A stretch of DNA of 7,178 nt from an uncultured Oscillospiraceae bacterium (GCA_934630985.1 CAKTXO010000075.1:1-7178), one strand, 5' to 3'. Positions 1-6,002 are shown, numbered from the stretch's first letter. Notes: a model not told the origin generated them from the sequence alone. Made by a program: numbers and translations.

Positions 1-149
1 TCTCCCCGGCTTTCCTGAAAACCGGTGTCGTGGGCGTTTTCGTGGAGAAGGGAGCCGTCAATGGTGCGGAAATTCTCCGCCCATTGGTGCTCGATATGGA
101 TGAGAGCCCATTGGCGGCGGCAAAAGGCAAAATGCTGCAAGCCGGACAA
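1..149 (-). CDS. cas4: Cas4 RecB-like nuclease, N-terminal part, truncated by the window edge
   Basis: Cas4 is an iron-sulfur RecB-family nuclease that helps Cas1-Cas2 choose and trim PAM-containing prespacers during CRISPR adaptation. The reading frame continues off the left edge. It contains the family's N-terminal signature (LSGLQHFAFC, then RRQWALIHIE and QWAEN), and the Cys in FAFC is the expected first Fe-S ligand. It follows cas7c, as in the standard I-C order. The start is unclear. Cas4-like residues (EEDFLQ) extend upstream of 149 in the same frame, but that frame has no ATG or GTG there. The coordinate given uses a TTG at 149-147, which has GGAGGAGGA at 168-160 about 10 nt before it. 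An ATG at 184-182 is out of frame by one base. The family assignment is secure; the exact start is not. Confidence 0.8.
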   Translation of the reverse strand, partial: MSGLQHFAFCRRQWALIHIEHQWAENFRTIDGSLLHENAHDTGFQESRG

Positions 150-175
150 TTGGAGGAAGTCCTCCTCCGGATAGA

Positions 176-1069
176 TTACCCCATCCGTGTGCAGGTGACG
201 CCGGCGGGAAGATTTTCTTCGTCCACGCTGAGGGTATAGTCGCTGTAGGCTCTGGGAGCCACCACGCCGGGGTTCTTCTCCGCCTTCACCAGCTCGAAAA
301 GCTTCCAGGCGGGAGCGTTGCCCAGCTCGGAGTCGTGACGGAAGACGATCAGCTGCCGGACGGCCATCTTGCCCCGGGCGGCGGAACGATCCAGCTCGAA
401 CATGTTCAGAATCGCCTGCCACAGAAGCTCCAGGTCGTCCTCGGAAAAACCGGTGGTTTTCCTGGCCAGATTGGCGGAGATATAGCCCTCCGCCCGGTAC
501 AGGCCGTAGGGGACAATGTACTTTCTGCCAATCTGCGTGTTGCCGCTTTTCGTTTCCGCCTCTTTGTCCGTTGTAAAGGTGACACGGGTGATGGTCACTT
601 CCTGGGGGACAATGGGGTCAACGCTTCGGGCAAAGCCCAGCTGGACGGGGCCTCGAATCTGGCCGCAATTCAAAGAGCCGGTAACGAAAGTGGTCATCAC
701 CGCACCAAAAGTACGGATATCGTAGTAATTCTGGCACATGTAATTCCGAATGGTTTCATCCAGTTTGCCATCCTTCTTTTTTAATTCTTTCAGCTTAGTC
801 GGATCGACGCGCAGATCATTACAGGCATCAGTTTCGCGGCGGTTCAGTGTGATTCCTTGCTTGACATAAATCCGATAGCCCTGCTCGCCCTCCTTTACGG
901 TCTCCACATAGTTGCGGATCTTCCGCTTCAGGCATACGTCGGTAACCAGGCCGTAGCCGGTTTCCGGGTCGATCCGAGGCATATTGCCGGCATCGGGATC
1001 GCCGTTGGGGTTTCCGTTTTCCACATCAAAGAAAACTACGAATTCATACCGATTGGAAATGGCGCTCAT
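176..1069 (-). CDS. cas7: Cas7c (Csd2), type I-C Cascade backbone subunit
   Basis: Cas7c is the repeated backbone subunit of type I-C Cascade; several copies coat the crRNA spacer and hold it for target pairing. The 297-residue protein has the usual family length. It begins with the Csd2/Csh2 signature: a RAMP-type strand (YEFVVFFDVENGNPNGDPD, residues 8-26), then NMPRID and GYGLVTDVCLKRKIRNYV (about 38-55). The start ATG at 1069-1067 is preceded by AAGGAGG at 1085-1079 with a 9-nt spacer. It lies one base after the cas8c stop, so the genes are almost certainly translated as one operon. In type I complexes Cas7 thumbs intercalate every six nucleotides, which matters for the regulatory RNA found upstream. 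The gene ends ATG GGG TAA, and the following cas4 frame is shifted by one base relative to it. Confidence 0.96.
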   Translation of the reverse strand: MSAISNRYEFVVFFDVENGNPNGDPDAGNMPRIDPETGYGLVTDVCLKRKIRNYVETVKEGEQGYRIYVKQGITLNRRETDACNDLRVDPTKLKELKKKDGKLDETIRNYMCQNYYDIRTFGAVMTTFVTGSLNCGQIRGPVQLGFARSVDPIVPQEVTITRVTFTTDKEAETKSGNTQIGRKYIVPYGLYRAEGYISANLARKTTGFSEDDLELLWQAILNMFELDRSAARGKMAVRQLIVFRHDSELGNAPAWKLFELVKAEKNPGVVAPRAYSDYTLSVDEENLPAGVTCTRMG

Positions 1070-1070
1070 A

Positions 1071-1430
1071 TTATTTATCCTCCTTCTTTGTATAGCGGAA
1101 TTGATTCTGATGATAGTAGCCCAGGTCGAAAGAGCCCTGCTCCGGCAGGGAAAGCCGGGTGGGGTAGCTTTCCCCCAGAACGCCCTTCAATGCGGAAATC
1201 TGCTTTTCATAGTAGATTCTCTGACCGACTTCCAGCTTGCGCAGATGTTTCTGACTCAGATTTCCCAGAATGGAGAAGATCACGGCGGGGGTCGCGGAGG
1301 CGGAGTTAAAATATTTGTCCTTGATGGTTGCGTTAAGTCCGGGATTTGCCGCTTCCTGAACCGCCTCGTATACGGCGAACAGGCGGCCCAGGGTATAGGG
1401 AATGTTGGTGCTGCTCTCGTTCAGGCTCAC
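1071..1430 (-). CDS. cas11c: Cas11c, small Cascade subunit from an internal start within cas8c
   Basis: Type I-C systems lack a separate small-subunit gene. Published work on I-C Cascade shows that Cas11c is made from an internal start near the 3' end of cas8c and that two copies stabilise the R-loop. Here codon 455 of cas8c is a GTG (1430-1428). It is preceded by AAAGGAGG at 1446-1439 with an 8-nt spacer, a near-ideal Shine-Dalgarno with no role in reading cas8c itself. Translation from it gives 119 residues starting (M)SLNESSTNIPYTLGRLF, the expected size of Cas11c. The non-ATG start may keep its output in balance with Cas8c. The site is seen directly; the function rests on the I-C precedent. 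Confidence 0.85.
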   Translation of the reverse strand: MSLNESSTNIPYTLGRLFAVYEAVQEAANPGLNATIKDKYFNSASATPAVIFSILGNLSQKHLRKLEVGQRIYYEKQISALKGVLGESYPTRLSLPEQGSFDLGYYHQNQFRYTKKEDK

Positions 1431-2792
1431 GGTTAATACCTCCTTTGGACATAGATCGTGGGGATTTTTCAGGTAATAGGCTTTCAGAATGGCCGCCCGT
1501 CCCGGCGTGATATCCCGTTCCGCCCGGATGCGGAGCATGGTGGCCTCCAGCAGGGAAGCGGGATAGAGCGAGCCGGTGAAGACGGCTCTGGCCACGGCAC
1601 CGGCCATGACAGGAGAGGGGGATTTGTCCGTGGTATTCAGATTCACGGTTTCCCGCAGAAGTGCCCACAGGGGCATAAACCGGTAGCGGCTTCCCAGGAT
1701 TTTCAATCGCTCATAGTGCGCATTCACGTGCTTTGCCAGATTGCCGAAGGAATCCCGGCAGAAAAACCGGACGGACAGCCGGGCAGAATTGGGAGAAAGA
1801 CCCAGAATATAGAACGGATGGTCGGGGTTCAGGGAAAGCTCCGGGCAGGGAAGGCCGTCGGCAAGCTTTTTCATGGCATCGTGCAGATCGTCTTCCGTCC
1901 ATTCCTCCGGCAAATTGTCGCCAAAGAGAGAAAAGTCGGCAAAATCCGTATATTGGGGTTCCGCGCCCTTGGCCCAGCAGACAATGGTGGTATCCCCGAT
2001 CCGGTGGACATTGGTCTTGTCTGCCAGCAGGTAGTTGAGGGCGGCGGTGTAGGCGAAGGCGGCGTATTTTCCCACCGGCGCGTTCAGGCTCTGTTCCTTG
2101 CCATAGGAGCAGAAAGCCGGGGCGTTGAAGGAAATCATGGCCGCTCCGCTGGATTGCGCACCGGCCACACCCTTGATGGCGGGGTGGACGGCCACCGCCG
2201 TGTCCAGCTTGCCGGTGACCAGACATTGCTGGAGTTCTCCGTCGCCGTCGTCATAGTGCCGACTCCAGGCAGCCTGGATGGCTGTGTCATCCCGGGCAAA
2301 GATTCCGTTTACCTGGAAGGTCAGGTTGCCGCCCTTGAGAATTTCCTGGAGACTGTCGGCAAGCGCGGGATGACTCTGGGCGTTTTCCGGTTCCCAGGTG
2401 TCAAAATAAGTAAGAATCGCCTTGGCGGCGGGGGTGTCCACGTCGCTAAGCAGCTGGTGGTGAAGCTCCGCCGCGGCCTGGAAGCAGCGAATACTTCGCT
2501 CGGGCTTGCCCTTTTCGTCCACGCCCAGCAGATAGCTGGAATTGTCCCACAGGAAGTTCGGCAAGATCCCCACGGTGCGGGTAACGGCGCTGGGAAGAGA
2601 AATCAGATTGGGCCGGAGCAGGGTTTTCTTTCCCACTGTTTCCTCATGCTGGGTGGGCATAACGGCAACCAGAGCGCCGCTTTCGTCCAGACACAGGGCG
2701 TAGCTGATTTTCGCGTTGCTCCAGCCCGGGGCGGAGAGCTTTCCCTGCCGCACCAGGTCTTCAAACAGTTCCATCAATGCTTGCAGAATCAT
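1071..2792 (-). CDS. cas8c: Cas8c (Csd1), type I-C Cascade large subunit
   Basis: Cas8c is the large subunit of type I-C Cascade; it recognises the PAM, helps open the target duplex and provides the Cas3 docking surface. The 573-residue protein carries the Csd1 hallmark HPFYILGLSPNSARLSVRFF at residues 325-344. The C-terminal helical region contains YTLGRLFAVYEAVQ (466-479). The start ATG overlaps the cas5c stop by four bases (ATGA, 2792-2789), and AGGAGG lies at 2805-2800 with a 7-nt spacer, so translation is coupled and well initiated. The last 119 codons are probably also translated alone from an internal start as Cas11c (separate entry). No frameshift or early stop is visible. Confidence 0.96.
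   Translation of the reverse strand: MILQALMELFEDLVRQGKLSAPGWSNAKISYALCLDESGALVAVMPTQHEETVGKKTLLRPNLISLPSAVTRTVGILPNFLWDNSSYLLGVDEKGKPERSIRCFQAAAELHHQLLSDVDTPAAKAILTYFDTWEPENAQSHPALADSLQEILKGGNLTFQVNGIFARDDTAIQAAWSRHYDDGDGELQQCLVTGKLDTAVAVHPAIKGVAGAQSSGAAMISFNAPAFCSYGKEQSLNAPVGKYAAFAYTAALNYLLADKTNVHRIGDTTIVCWAKGAEPQYTDFADFSLFGDNLPEEWTEDDLHDAMKKLADGLPCPELSLNPDHPFYILGLSPNSARLSVRFFCRDSFGNLAKHVNAHYERLKILGSRYRFMPLWALLRETVNLNTTDKSPSPVMAGAVARAVFTGSLYPASLLEATMLRIRAERDITPGRAAILKAYYLKNPHDLCPKEVLTVSLNESSTNIPYTLGRLFAVYEAVQEAANPGLNATIKDKYFNSASATPAVIFSILGNLSQKHLRKLEVGQRIYYEKQISALKGVLGESYPTRLSLPEQGSFDLGYYHQNQFRYTKKEDK
1431..1446 (-). promoter_or_regulatory. Internal ribosome binding site for Cas11c
   Basis: AAAGGAGG (1446-1439) followed by an 8-nt spacer leads to the in-frame GTG at 1430. 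The site lies inside the cas8c reading frame (codons for KEVL) and is as strong as the sites before cas7c and cas8c, which is why it decides the Cas11c start. Confidence 0.85.
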
Positions 2793-3448
2793 CCGTGCAC
2801 CTCCTGGGAGTACATGGGCGGAACCTCCAGCACGCCGTCCCGGAGGACTGCCCGGAAGAACCGGGGCGTGATGTTTTCCCTGTCGGAGTAGTCCAAATCC
2901 AGCAGCATCCAGCCCAGATCCTTTTCTCCCGCCAGACCCTCCGGGCAGGGCGGAAGTTCCTCACAGGGCTTGAACTGCGCCGGGAACTCCCGGACGCCGA
3001 AGCAGGGCTGGTGGTAGAACTGTCCCTTTTCCACCCGGCGGCGCATGATGTCCTGGAATTTGCCGGGGTTGTCCGTGGGGGTAGCCCGGGCGGTCATCTC
3101 GAAATGGGCGTCGATGACATACCGGACATCCCGCAGAACCATAGCCGCCCGCTGCTGAATGCTTTCTGAGGTGGCCAGATAAATTTCCTCGCCGGATTCC
3201 ATGGCGGCTCTGGCGTTTCGGGCGCTGACAATGTCCTTGACCTCGTTGCGCCGGATGTTGGTGAAGCGGATAGGGGCGCAGACGTGAATCCGGTCTACCA
3301 CCCACCGCATACCCGGGTGCCAGTAAATGGCGTCCAGCAGTCCCCGGGCGGCAGAGGGGGTCATCACGTCATAGCTGACCCGTTCCGTCTTAAGCTCCGC
3401 ACGGGAAAAACAGGCGTAGTCCCCCCAGACTTCAACGGAAATTGACAT
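2789..3448 (-). CDS. cas5c: Cas5c (Cas5d), crRNA-processing endoribonuclease and 5'-handle-binding subunit
   Basis: In type I-C, Cas5c replaces Cas6. It cuts pre-crRNA at the 3' base of the repeat hairpin, leaving an 11-nt 5' handle, and then stays bound to that handle in Cascade. The protein opens with the subfamily signature VEVWGDYACFSRAELKTERV, followed by SYDVMTPSAARGLLDAIYW and IRFTNIRRNEVKDIVSAR. Tyr42 (in AIYW) and His115 (in DAHF) are candidates for the catalytic residues mapped in other Cas5c enzymes, but I cannot align them here. I chose the second ATG (3448) because AAAGGAG at 3462-3456 is 7 nt before it; the first ATG (3454) would be only one base away. This gives 219 residues, a normal length. 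It is the first gene of the operon and overlaps cas8c by four bases. The conserved processing enzyme means the repeat-like RNA encoded upstream could be cut by the same protein. Confidence 0.95.
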   Translation of the reverse strand: MSISVEVWGDYACFSRAELKTERVSYDVMTPSAARGLLDAIYWHPGMRWVVDRIHVCAPIRFTNIRRNEVKDIVSARNARAAMESGEEIYLATSESIQQRAAMVLRDVRYVIDAHFEMTARATPTDNPGKFQDIMRRRVEKGQFYHQPCFGVREFPAQFKPCEELPPCPEGLAGEKDLGWMLLDLDYSDRENITPRFFRAVLRDGVLEVPPMYSQEVHG

Positions 3449-3485
3449 AGGCATTCTCCTTTCTGATATTCTATATAGTAGGTTA

Positions 3486-3524
3486 ACCGGGAGGGCGGGT
3501 GCCTCCTTTCAAGCCCTGCCCGGT
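3486..3524 (-). other. Leader hairpin in the 5' untranslated region of the cas operon
   Basis: Bases 3486-3496 pair with 3513-3524 (11 bp with one bulged G; outer part ACCGGG/CCCGGT), leaving a 16-nt loop. In the minus-strand mRNA that starts near 3540 this sits about 40 nt before the cas5c start. The loop contains AAAGGAGG, but no start codon follows at a useful distance, so it does not look like a leader peptide. There is no U-run after it, so it is not an intrinsic terminator. It may stabilise the mRNA or expose or hide a protein site. Confidence 0.5.
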
Positions 3525-3546
3525 CCATTGAAGAAATCACATCTAT

Positions 3547-3575
3547 ACCATAGCACAACTTAGCTCAAATGTCAA
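3547..3575 (-). promoter_or_regulatory. Promoter of the cas5c-cas8c-cas7c-cas4 operon
   Basis: A perfect -35 TTGACA lies at 3575-3570, followed by a 17-bp spacer and an extended -10 (TGC TATGGT, hexamer 3552-3547). The predicted start is near 3540, giving a leader of roughly 90 nt before cas5c. The spacing is ideal and the next gene on this strand is cas5c. The -35 touches the TTC of the site matched by the small RNA on the other strand, so a complex bound there should block RNA polymerase. Confidence 0.75.
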
Positions 3576-3612
3576 TTCAATAGTGTAGTTAATTAAATAA
3601 CAAATTTGCTTG
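3576..3612 (+). promoter_or_regulatory. Cascade target site (operator) for the CreR-like RNA, with TTC PAM
   Basis: TTC at 3576-3578, the usual type I-C PAM, is followed by AATAGTGTAGTTAATTA (3579-3595). The small RNA encoded at 3645 has AATAGAGTAGTCAATTA (3670-3686) directly after its repeat handle. The two agree at 15 of 17 positions and differ only at 6 and 12; beyond 17 the match ends. The interval between the two divergent -35 boxes is 34 bp (3576-3609), about the size of a PAM plus protospacer. The end coordinate assumes a 34-nt protospacer; only the first 17 nt are supported by matching. Binding should hinder the cas promoter and perhaps the RNA's own promoter. Confidence 0.8.
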
Positions 3613-3638
3613 ACATTTTTTGTCGTATATGCCATACT
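3610..3638 (+). promoter_or_regulatory. Promoter of the CreR-like small RNA
   Basis: A perfect -35 TTGACA (3610-3615), a 17-bp spacer and an extended -10 (TGC CATACT, hexamer 3633-3638) point rightwards. The predicted start is at about 3645, which is exactly the first base of the repeat-like element. No protein-coding gene follows on this strand, so the promoter appears to serve only the small RNA. It is arranged back to back with the cas operon promoter. Confidence 0.8.
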
Positions 3639-3644
3639 GTAGCT

Positions 3645-3669
3645 GTCGGGTTTTCCCGTGGATTGAAAA
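3645..3669 (+). repeat. Solitary shortened type I-C CRISPR repeat (5' part of the small RNA)
   Basis: It begins GTCG and ends CGTGGATTGAAAA, the two conserved ends of many type I-C repeats, which are usually about 32 nt. Here the element is about 25 nt because the stem is reduced to 4 bp (CGGG/CCCG, 3647-3650 with 3655-3658) around TTTT. The array repeat of this genome is outside the window, so I cannot measure the divergence directly. Confidence 0.8.
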
Positions 3670-3727
3670 AATAGAGTAGTCAATTATGCTGGCAGGAGAA
3701 CAGGGCGAAAGCCCTGTTCTTTCTGCT
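3645..3727 (+). ncRNA. CreR-like crRNA-mimic RNA guiding Cascade to the cas promoter
   Basis: The element reads, in order: a shortened type I-C repeat (3645-3669), a spacer-like stretch (from 3670) and a terminator hairpin (3691-3727). The RNA is about 85 nt with no plausible reading frame. In the repeat, CGGG pairs with CCCG around UUUU, and the 11 nt after the stem (UGGAUUGAAAA) equal the length and sequence type of the I-C crRNA handle. The first 17 spacer bases match the cas promoter region at 15 positions, next to a TTC PAM. Known CreR/CreA RNAs of other type I and V-A systems use short partial matches like this to direct repression without cleavage. A genuine crRNA is less likely because there is one repeat, no array and a dedicated promoter. 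The structure is seen in the sequence; the regulatory role is inferred. Confidence 0.82.
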
Positions 3728-3731
3728 TTCC
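3691..3731 (+). terminator. Hairpin terminator of the small RNA
   Basis: AGAACAGGGC (3697-3706), a GAAA tetraloop and GCCCTGTTCT (3711-3720) form a perfect 10-bp stem. It extends through GCAG/CTGC (3692-3695 with 3723-3726) with a small irregularity. The downstream tract is only moderately T-rich, so the hairpin may also act as a stabilising 3' end in place of a second repeat. On the minus strand, where cas3 transcripts arrive, there is no T-run after it. Confidence 0.65.
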
Positions 3732-3785
3732 GATACATTATCATAGAATTGGTACAATAAATCGGGTAGAATTCCCATTATTTGC

Positions 3786-5915
3786 TCAGGCAAAAAAGGC
3801 TTGCCCGCTTTCCGCAGCCAGGGAAAGCCCCTTTTCCGAATCGTACAGCCTTGGGTTCGTGAGAATTGCGCCGTCCTCGGTCAGAGGTTCCAGTGCCCCG
3901 GCGGCGAACAGTGCCTGATAGTGATTCTCGTAGACGCTGACGCTGTACTGCCCCGCCCGGCGGTAGTCCTGTTTCGTGGCGTGGCCGCCCAGCAGCCGGT
4001 CGCAAAGAGCCTTGCCCTCGCTCAGAGGAATATAGACCGTCCGGGAATTGTCCTCAATCAGATGGAAGTGCTTTGCCACGGTTTCAAAGGGGAGGGCGCA
4101 GCCGGAAATGCCCTTCCGCAGTCCGTCTACCGCGCCGGATTTGTCGGTGTTTCCCCCGATATTATAGCGGAGAATGGAAAAATACCGCTTCATAGTTTCC
4201 GGATTCCCCGGATTTCCGCCGCCGGCCATGGCAGAGGCGGCGGCGACGGTGTTCTGCCGCTGCAAAAGCGGAATCGGATTCTCCGTCCGGAAATAGGTGA
4301 CGATGCTCTCCTCCGGGCCGTTCTTTCCTTCCCGGTTGCACCGGCCTGCCGCCTGGGCGATGGAATCCAGTCCGGCCAGTTCCCGATAGACCGCCGGGAA
4401 ATCCACGTCCACGCCGGCCTCAATCAGGGAGGTGGATACCACCCGGCAGGGCAGGCCACCCTTCAGACGCTCCCGAATTTCGTCCAGCACCGCCTTCCGG
4501 TGAGCCGGATACATGAGGGTGGACAGATGAAAGCTTCCGTCTTTGGGGAGCAATGCGTAGATATCCTGAGCCTCCTTCCGGGTATTCACGATGCAAAGCA
4601 CCTGCTCCTGTCGGGAAAGCTGCTCGGCCAGCGCTTCCAGACTCAGCGTACCGCCGTCCCGGTAGGTGACCCGGCGGAATTTCTGAAACATAATCGGAAA
4701 ATCCGGGCAGATTTCCCGGATTTCCAATTCCGGGCAGAACTGCCGGAACAAATCTCCCAGTACCGGCTGGGTGGCGGTGCACAGAACCACGGTGGCACGG
4801 AAGTGAGCCGCCAGATTTGCCATGCCCCCCACGCAGGGCGTCAGGTGGCACATGGGAATCATCTGAGCCTCGTCAAACACGATCACGCTGTTTGCGATGT
4901 TGTGCAGCTTCCGGCACTGGCTGGAACGGTTGGCATACAGAGACTCGAAAAACTGGACGGCGGTGGTGACAATCACCGGGGCATCCCAGTTTTCCGCGGC
5001 CAGCCGCTGAAATTGGTTGTCCTTGTTGGTTTCCTCGTCTTCGTCGAAGGTCACGCCGCTGTGATGCTCCACCACGTTGTTTTCCCCCAGAATTTTCCGG
5101 AACACATCGGCGTTCTGCTCGATGATGGAGGTATAGGGCACCACATAGATCACCCGGTCAAGGCCGTGCTCCACCGCATGCTTCAGGGCGAAGGCCAGAG
5201 AGGACACGGTTTTTCCGCCGCCGGTGGGGACGGTGAGGGAGTATACGCCCCGGGGTTGGGAGGCGGCCTCCAGGCATTGGGATAAAATGGCGCAGCGGTT
5301 CCGGTTCAGCTCGGTTTTGCCCGGAAACCAAGGAGCAATGTAGGCATTCAGCCGTTCCAGCAGGGTTTCCAGCGGATCGTAGCCTTGCCGCTGGACAGTA
5401 CCGCCGGACATGAAGGCCTCCGTGTCCAGAAAGTCCCCGTCCACCAGGCAGGAATACAGCATCCGCACCCAGAGGGACAGGGTGAAGGTATCCCGGAACT
5501 TTGGCATGGGTCCGGCCTCCGGCAGGGATGCCGGGGCTTCATAGGGCGGAATGCCGCCGTCCTTTCCCTTTTTCAGCCGTCCCATGCAGGTGGGGGCACC
5601 GGGATAATCATTTCCGGGATTTCCAAAATCCGGCAGGCCGCTGTGGTGTCCGATGACACAGCAGGCGGACAGGTTTTCCCGGATTTTCGCGCATTCCAGA
5701 GCGCCGGCGGTGGCGTGATCCACCTTGGCTCCGCCGTGAAGCCGCTTCTGGAACGCCTGGGAATTTTTGCCGATGTCGTGGGTCAGACCCAGAAGCCGAC
5801 CCCGTTTTTCTTCCCCGAATTTCGCGGCAAAGCCGCCGCAAAGCTCGGCGGTTTCCCGCAAATGATCTTCCACGGTCTGCTCCCGACCGTCCTCGGAAAT
5901 ATGCGCCAGATACAT
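3786..5915 (-). CDS. cas3: Cas3, HD nuclease and superfamily 2 helicase
   Basis: Cas3 is recruited by Cascade after full R-loop formation and unwinds and degrades target DNA. The 709-residue protein has an N-terminal HD domain with candidate metal ligands His18, His46-Asp47 (LTHDIGK), His67 (DHATAG) and His90-His91. The helicase part has Walker A TGGGKT (231-236), VIVFDEAQ (345-351, DEAQ in place of DEAH, as is common in Cas3), the TAT motif (380-382) and QAAGRCNR (521-528). All key motifs are intact. The frame is open up to 6116, but I start at 5915 because homology-like sequence (MYLAHI, then DHL) begins there and the promoter lies within the upstream extension. A weak purine-rich site (GAGGCGG) precedes it by about 10 nt. 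The gene has its own promoter and is separated from cas5c by the control region. Confidence 0.95.
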   Translation of the reverse strand: MYLAHISEDGREQTVEDHLRETAELCGGFAAKFGEEKRGRLLGLTHDIGKNSQAFQKRLHGGAKVDHATAGALECAKIRENLSACCVIGHHSGLPDFGNPGNDYPGAPTCMGRLKKGKDGGIPPYEAPASLPEAGPMPKFRDTFTLSLWVRMLYSCLVDGDFLDTEAFMSGGTVQRQGYDPLETLLERLNAYIAPWFPGKTELNRNRCAILSQCLEAASQPRGVYSLTVPTGGGKTVSSLAFALKHAVEHGLDRVIYVVPYTSIIEQNADVFRKILGENNVVEHHSGVTFDEDEETNKDNQFQRLAAENWDAPVIVTTAVQFFESLYANRSSQCRKLHNIANSVIVFDEAQMIPMCHLTPCVGGMANLAAHFRATVVLCTATQPVLGDLFRQFCPELEIREICPDFPIMFQKFRRVTYRDGGTLSLEALAEQLSRQEQVLCIVNTRKEAQDIYALLPKDGSFHLSTLMYPAHRKAVLDEIRERLKGGLPCRVVSTSLIEAGVDVDFPAVYRELAGLDSIAQAAGRCNREGKNGPEESIVTYFRTENPIPLLQRQNTVAAASAMAGGGNPGNPETMKRYFSILRYNIGGNTDKSGAVDGLRKGISGCALPFETVAKHFHLIEDNSRTVYIPLSEGKALCDRLLGGHATKQDYRRAGQYSVSVYENHYQALFAAGALEPLTEDGAILTNPRLYDSEKGLSLAAESGQAFFA

Positions 5916-5954
5916 AATCAGATAGCCGCCTCTTTTCTCGTTTCTTATTATTTC

Positions 5955-5983
5955 AGAATACCATAGCAGACGGGATTTGTAAA
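5955..5983 (-). promoter_or_regulatory. Probable cas3 promoter
   Basis: TTTACA (5983-5978), a 17-bp spacer and TATTCT (5960-5955) with an upstream TGG form a plausible extended -10 promoter starting about 40 nt before the cas3 ATG. The 11-mer TGCTATGGTAT (5968-5958) also occurs in the cas5c promoter (3555-3545). I find no sequence resembling the small RNA's target here, so cas3 seems to lie outside that control. Confidence 0.55.
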
Positions 5984-6002
5984 TCTGCGTGAAAGAAACG
6001 GA

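Noticed and set aside
1458..2891. Plus-strand open frame of 477 codons opposite cas8c
   Set aside because: It is antisense to a clearly identified Csd1 gene, has low-complexity composition (Gly, Arg, Gln rich), no recognisable domain and no fitting context. Long antisense frames are common opposite GC-rich genes.
3519..3538. Second repeat-like string CCCGGTCCATTGAAGAAATC on the plus strand
   Set aside because: It resembles the handle region of the small RNA but carries CC for GG, has no rightward promoter before it and is better explained as part of the cas leader hairpin. It is worth a glance in relatives but is not supported as a functional repeat.
3364..3558. Minus-strand 64-codon frame covering the cas leader
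   Set aside because: It overlaps cas5c in another frame, its start lies in the promoter -10 region, and no ribosome binding site precedes it.
3449..3785. Possible CRISPR array in the cas3-cas5c gap
   Set aside because: Only one repeat-like unit is present; there is no second copy at spacer distance on either strand.
3801..5285. Plus-strand open frame of 494 codons opposite cas3
   Set aside because: It is antisense to all the cas3 helicase motifs and shows no family signature.
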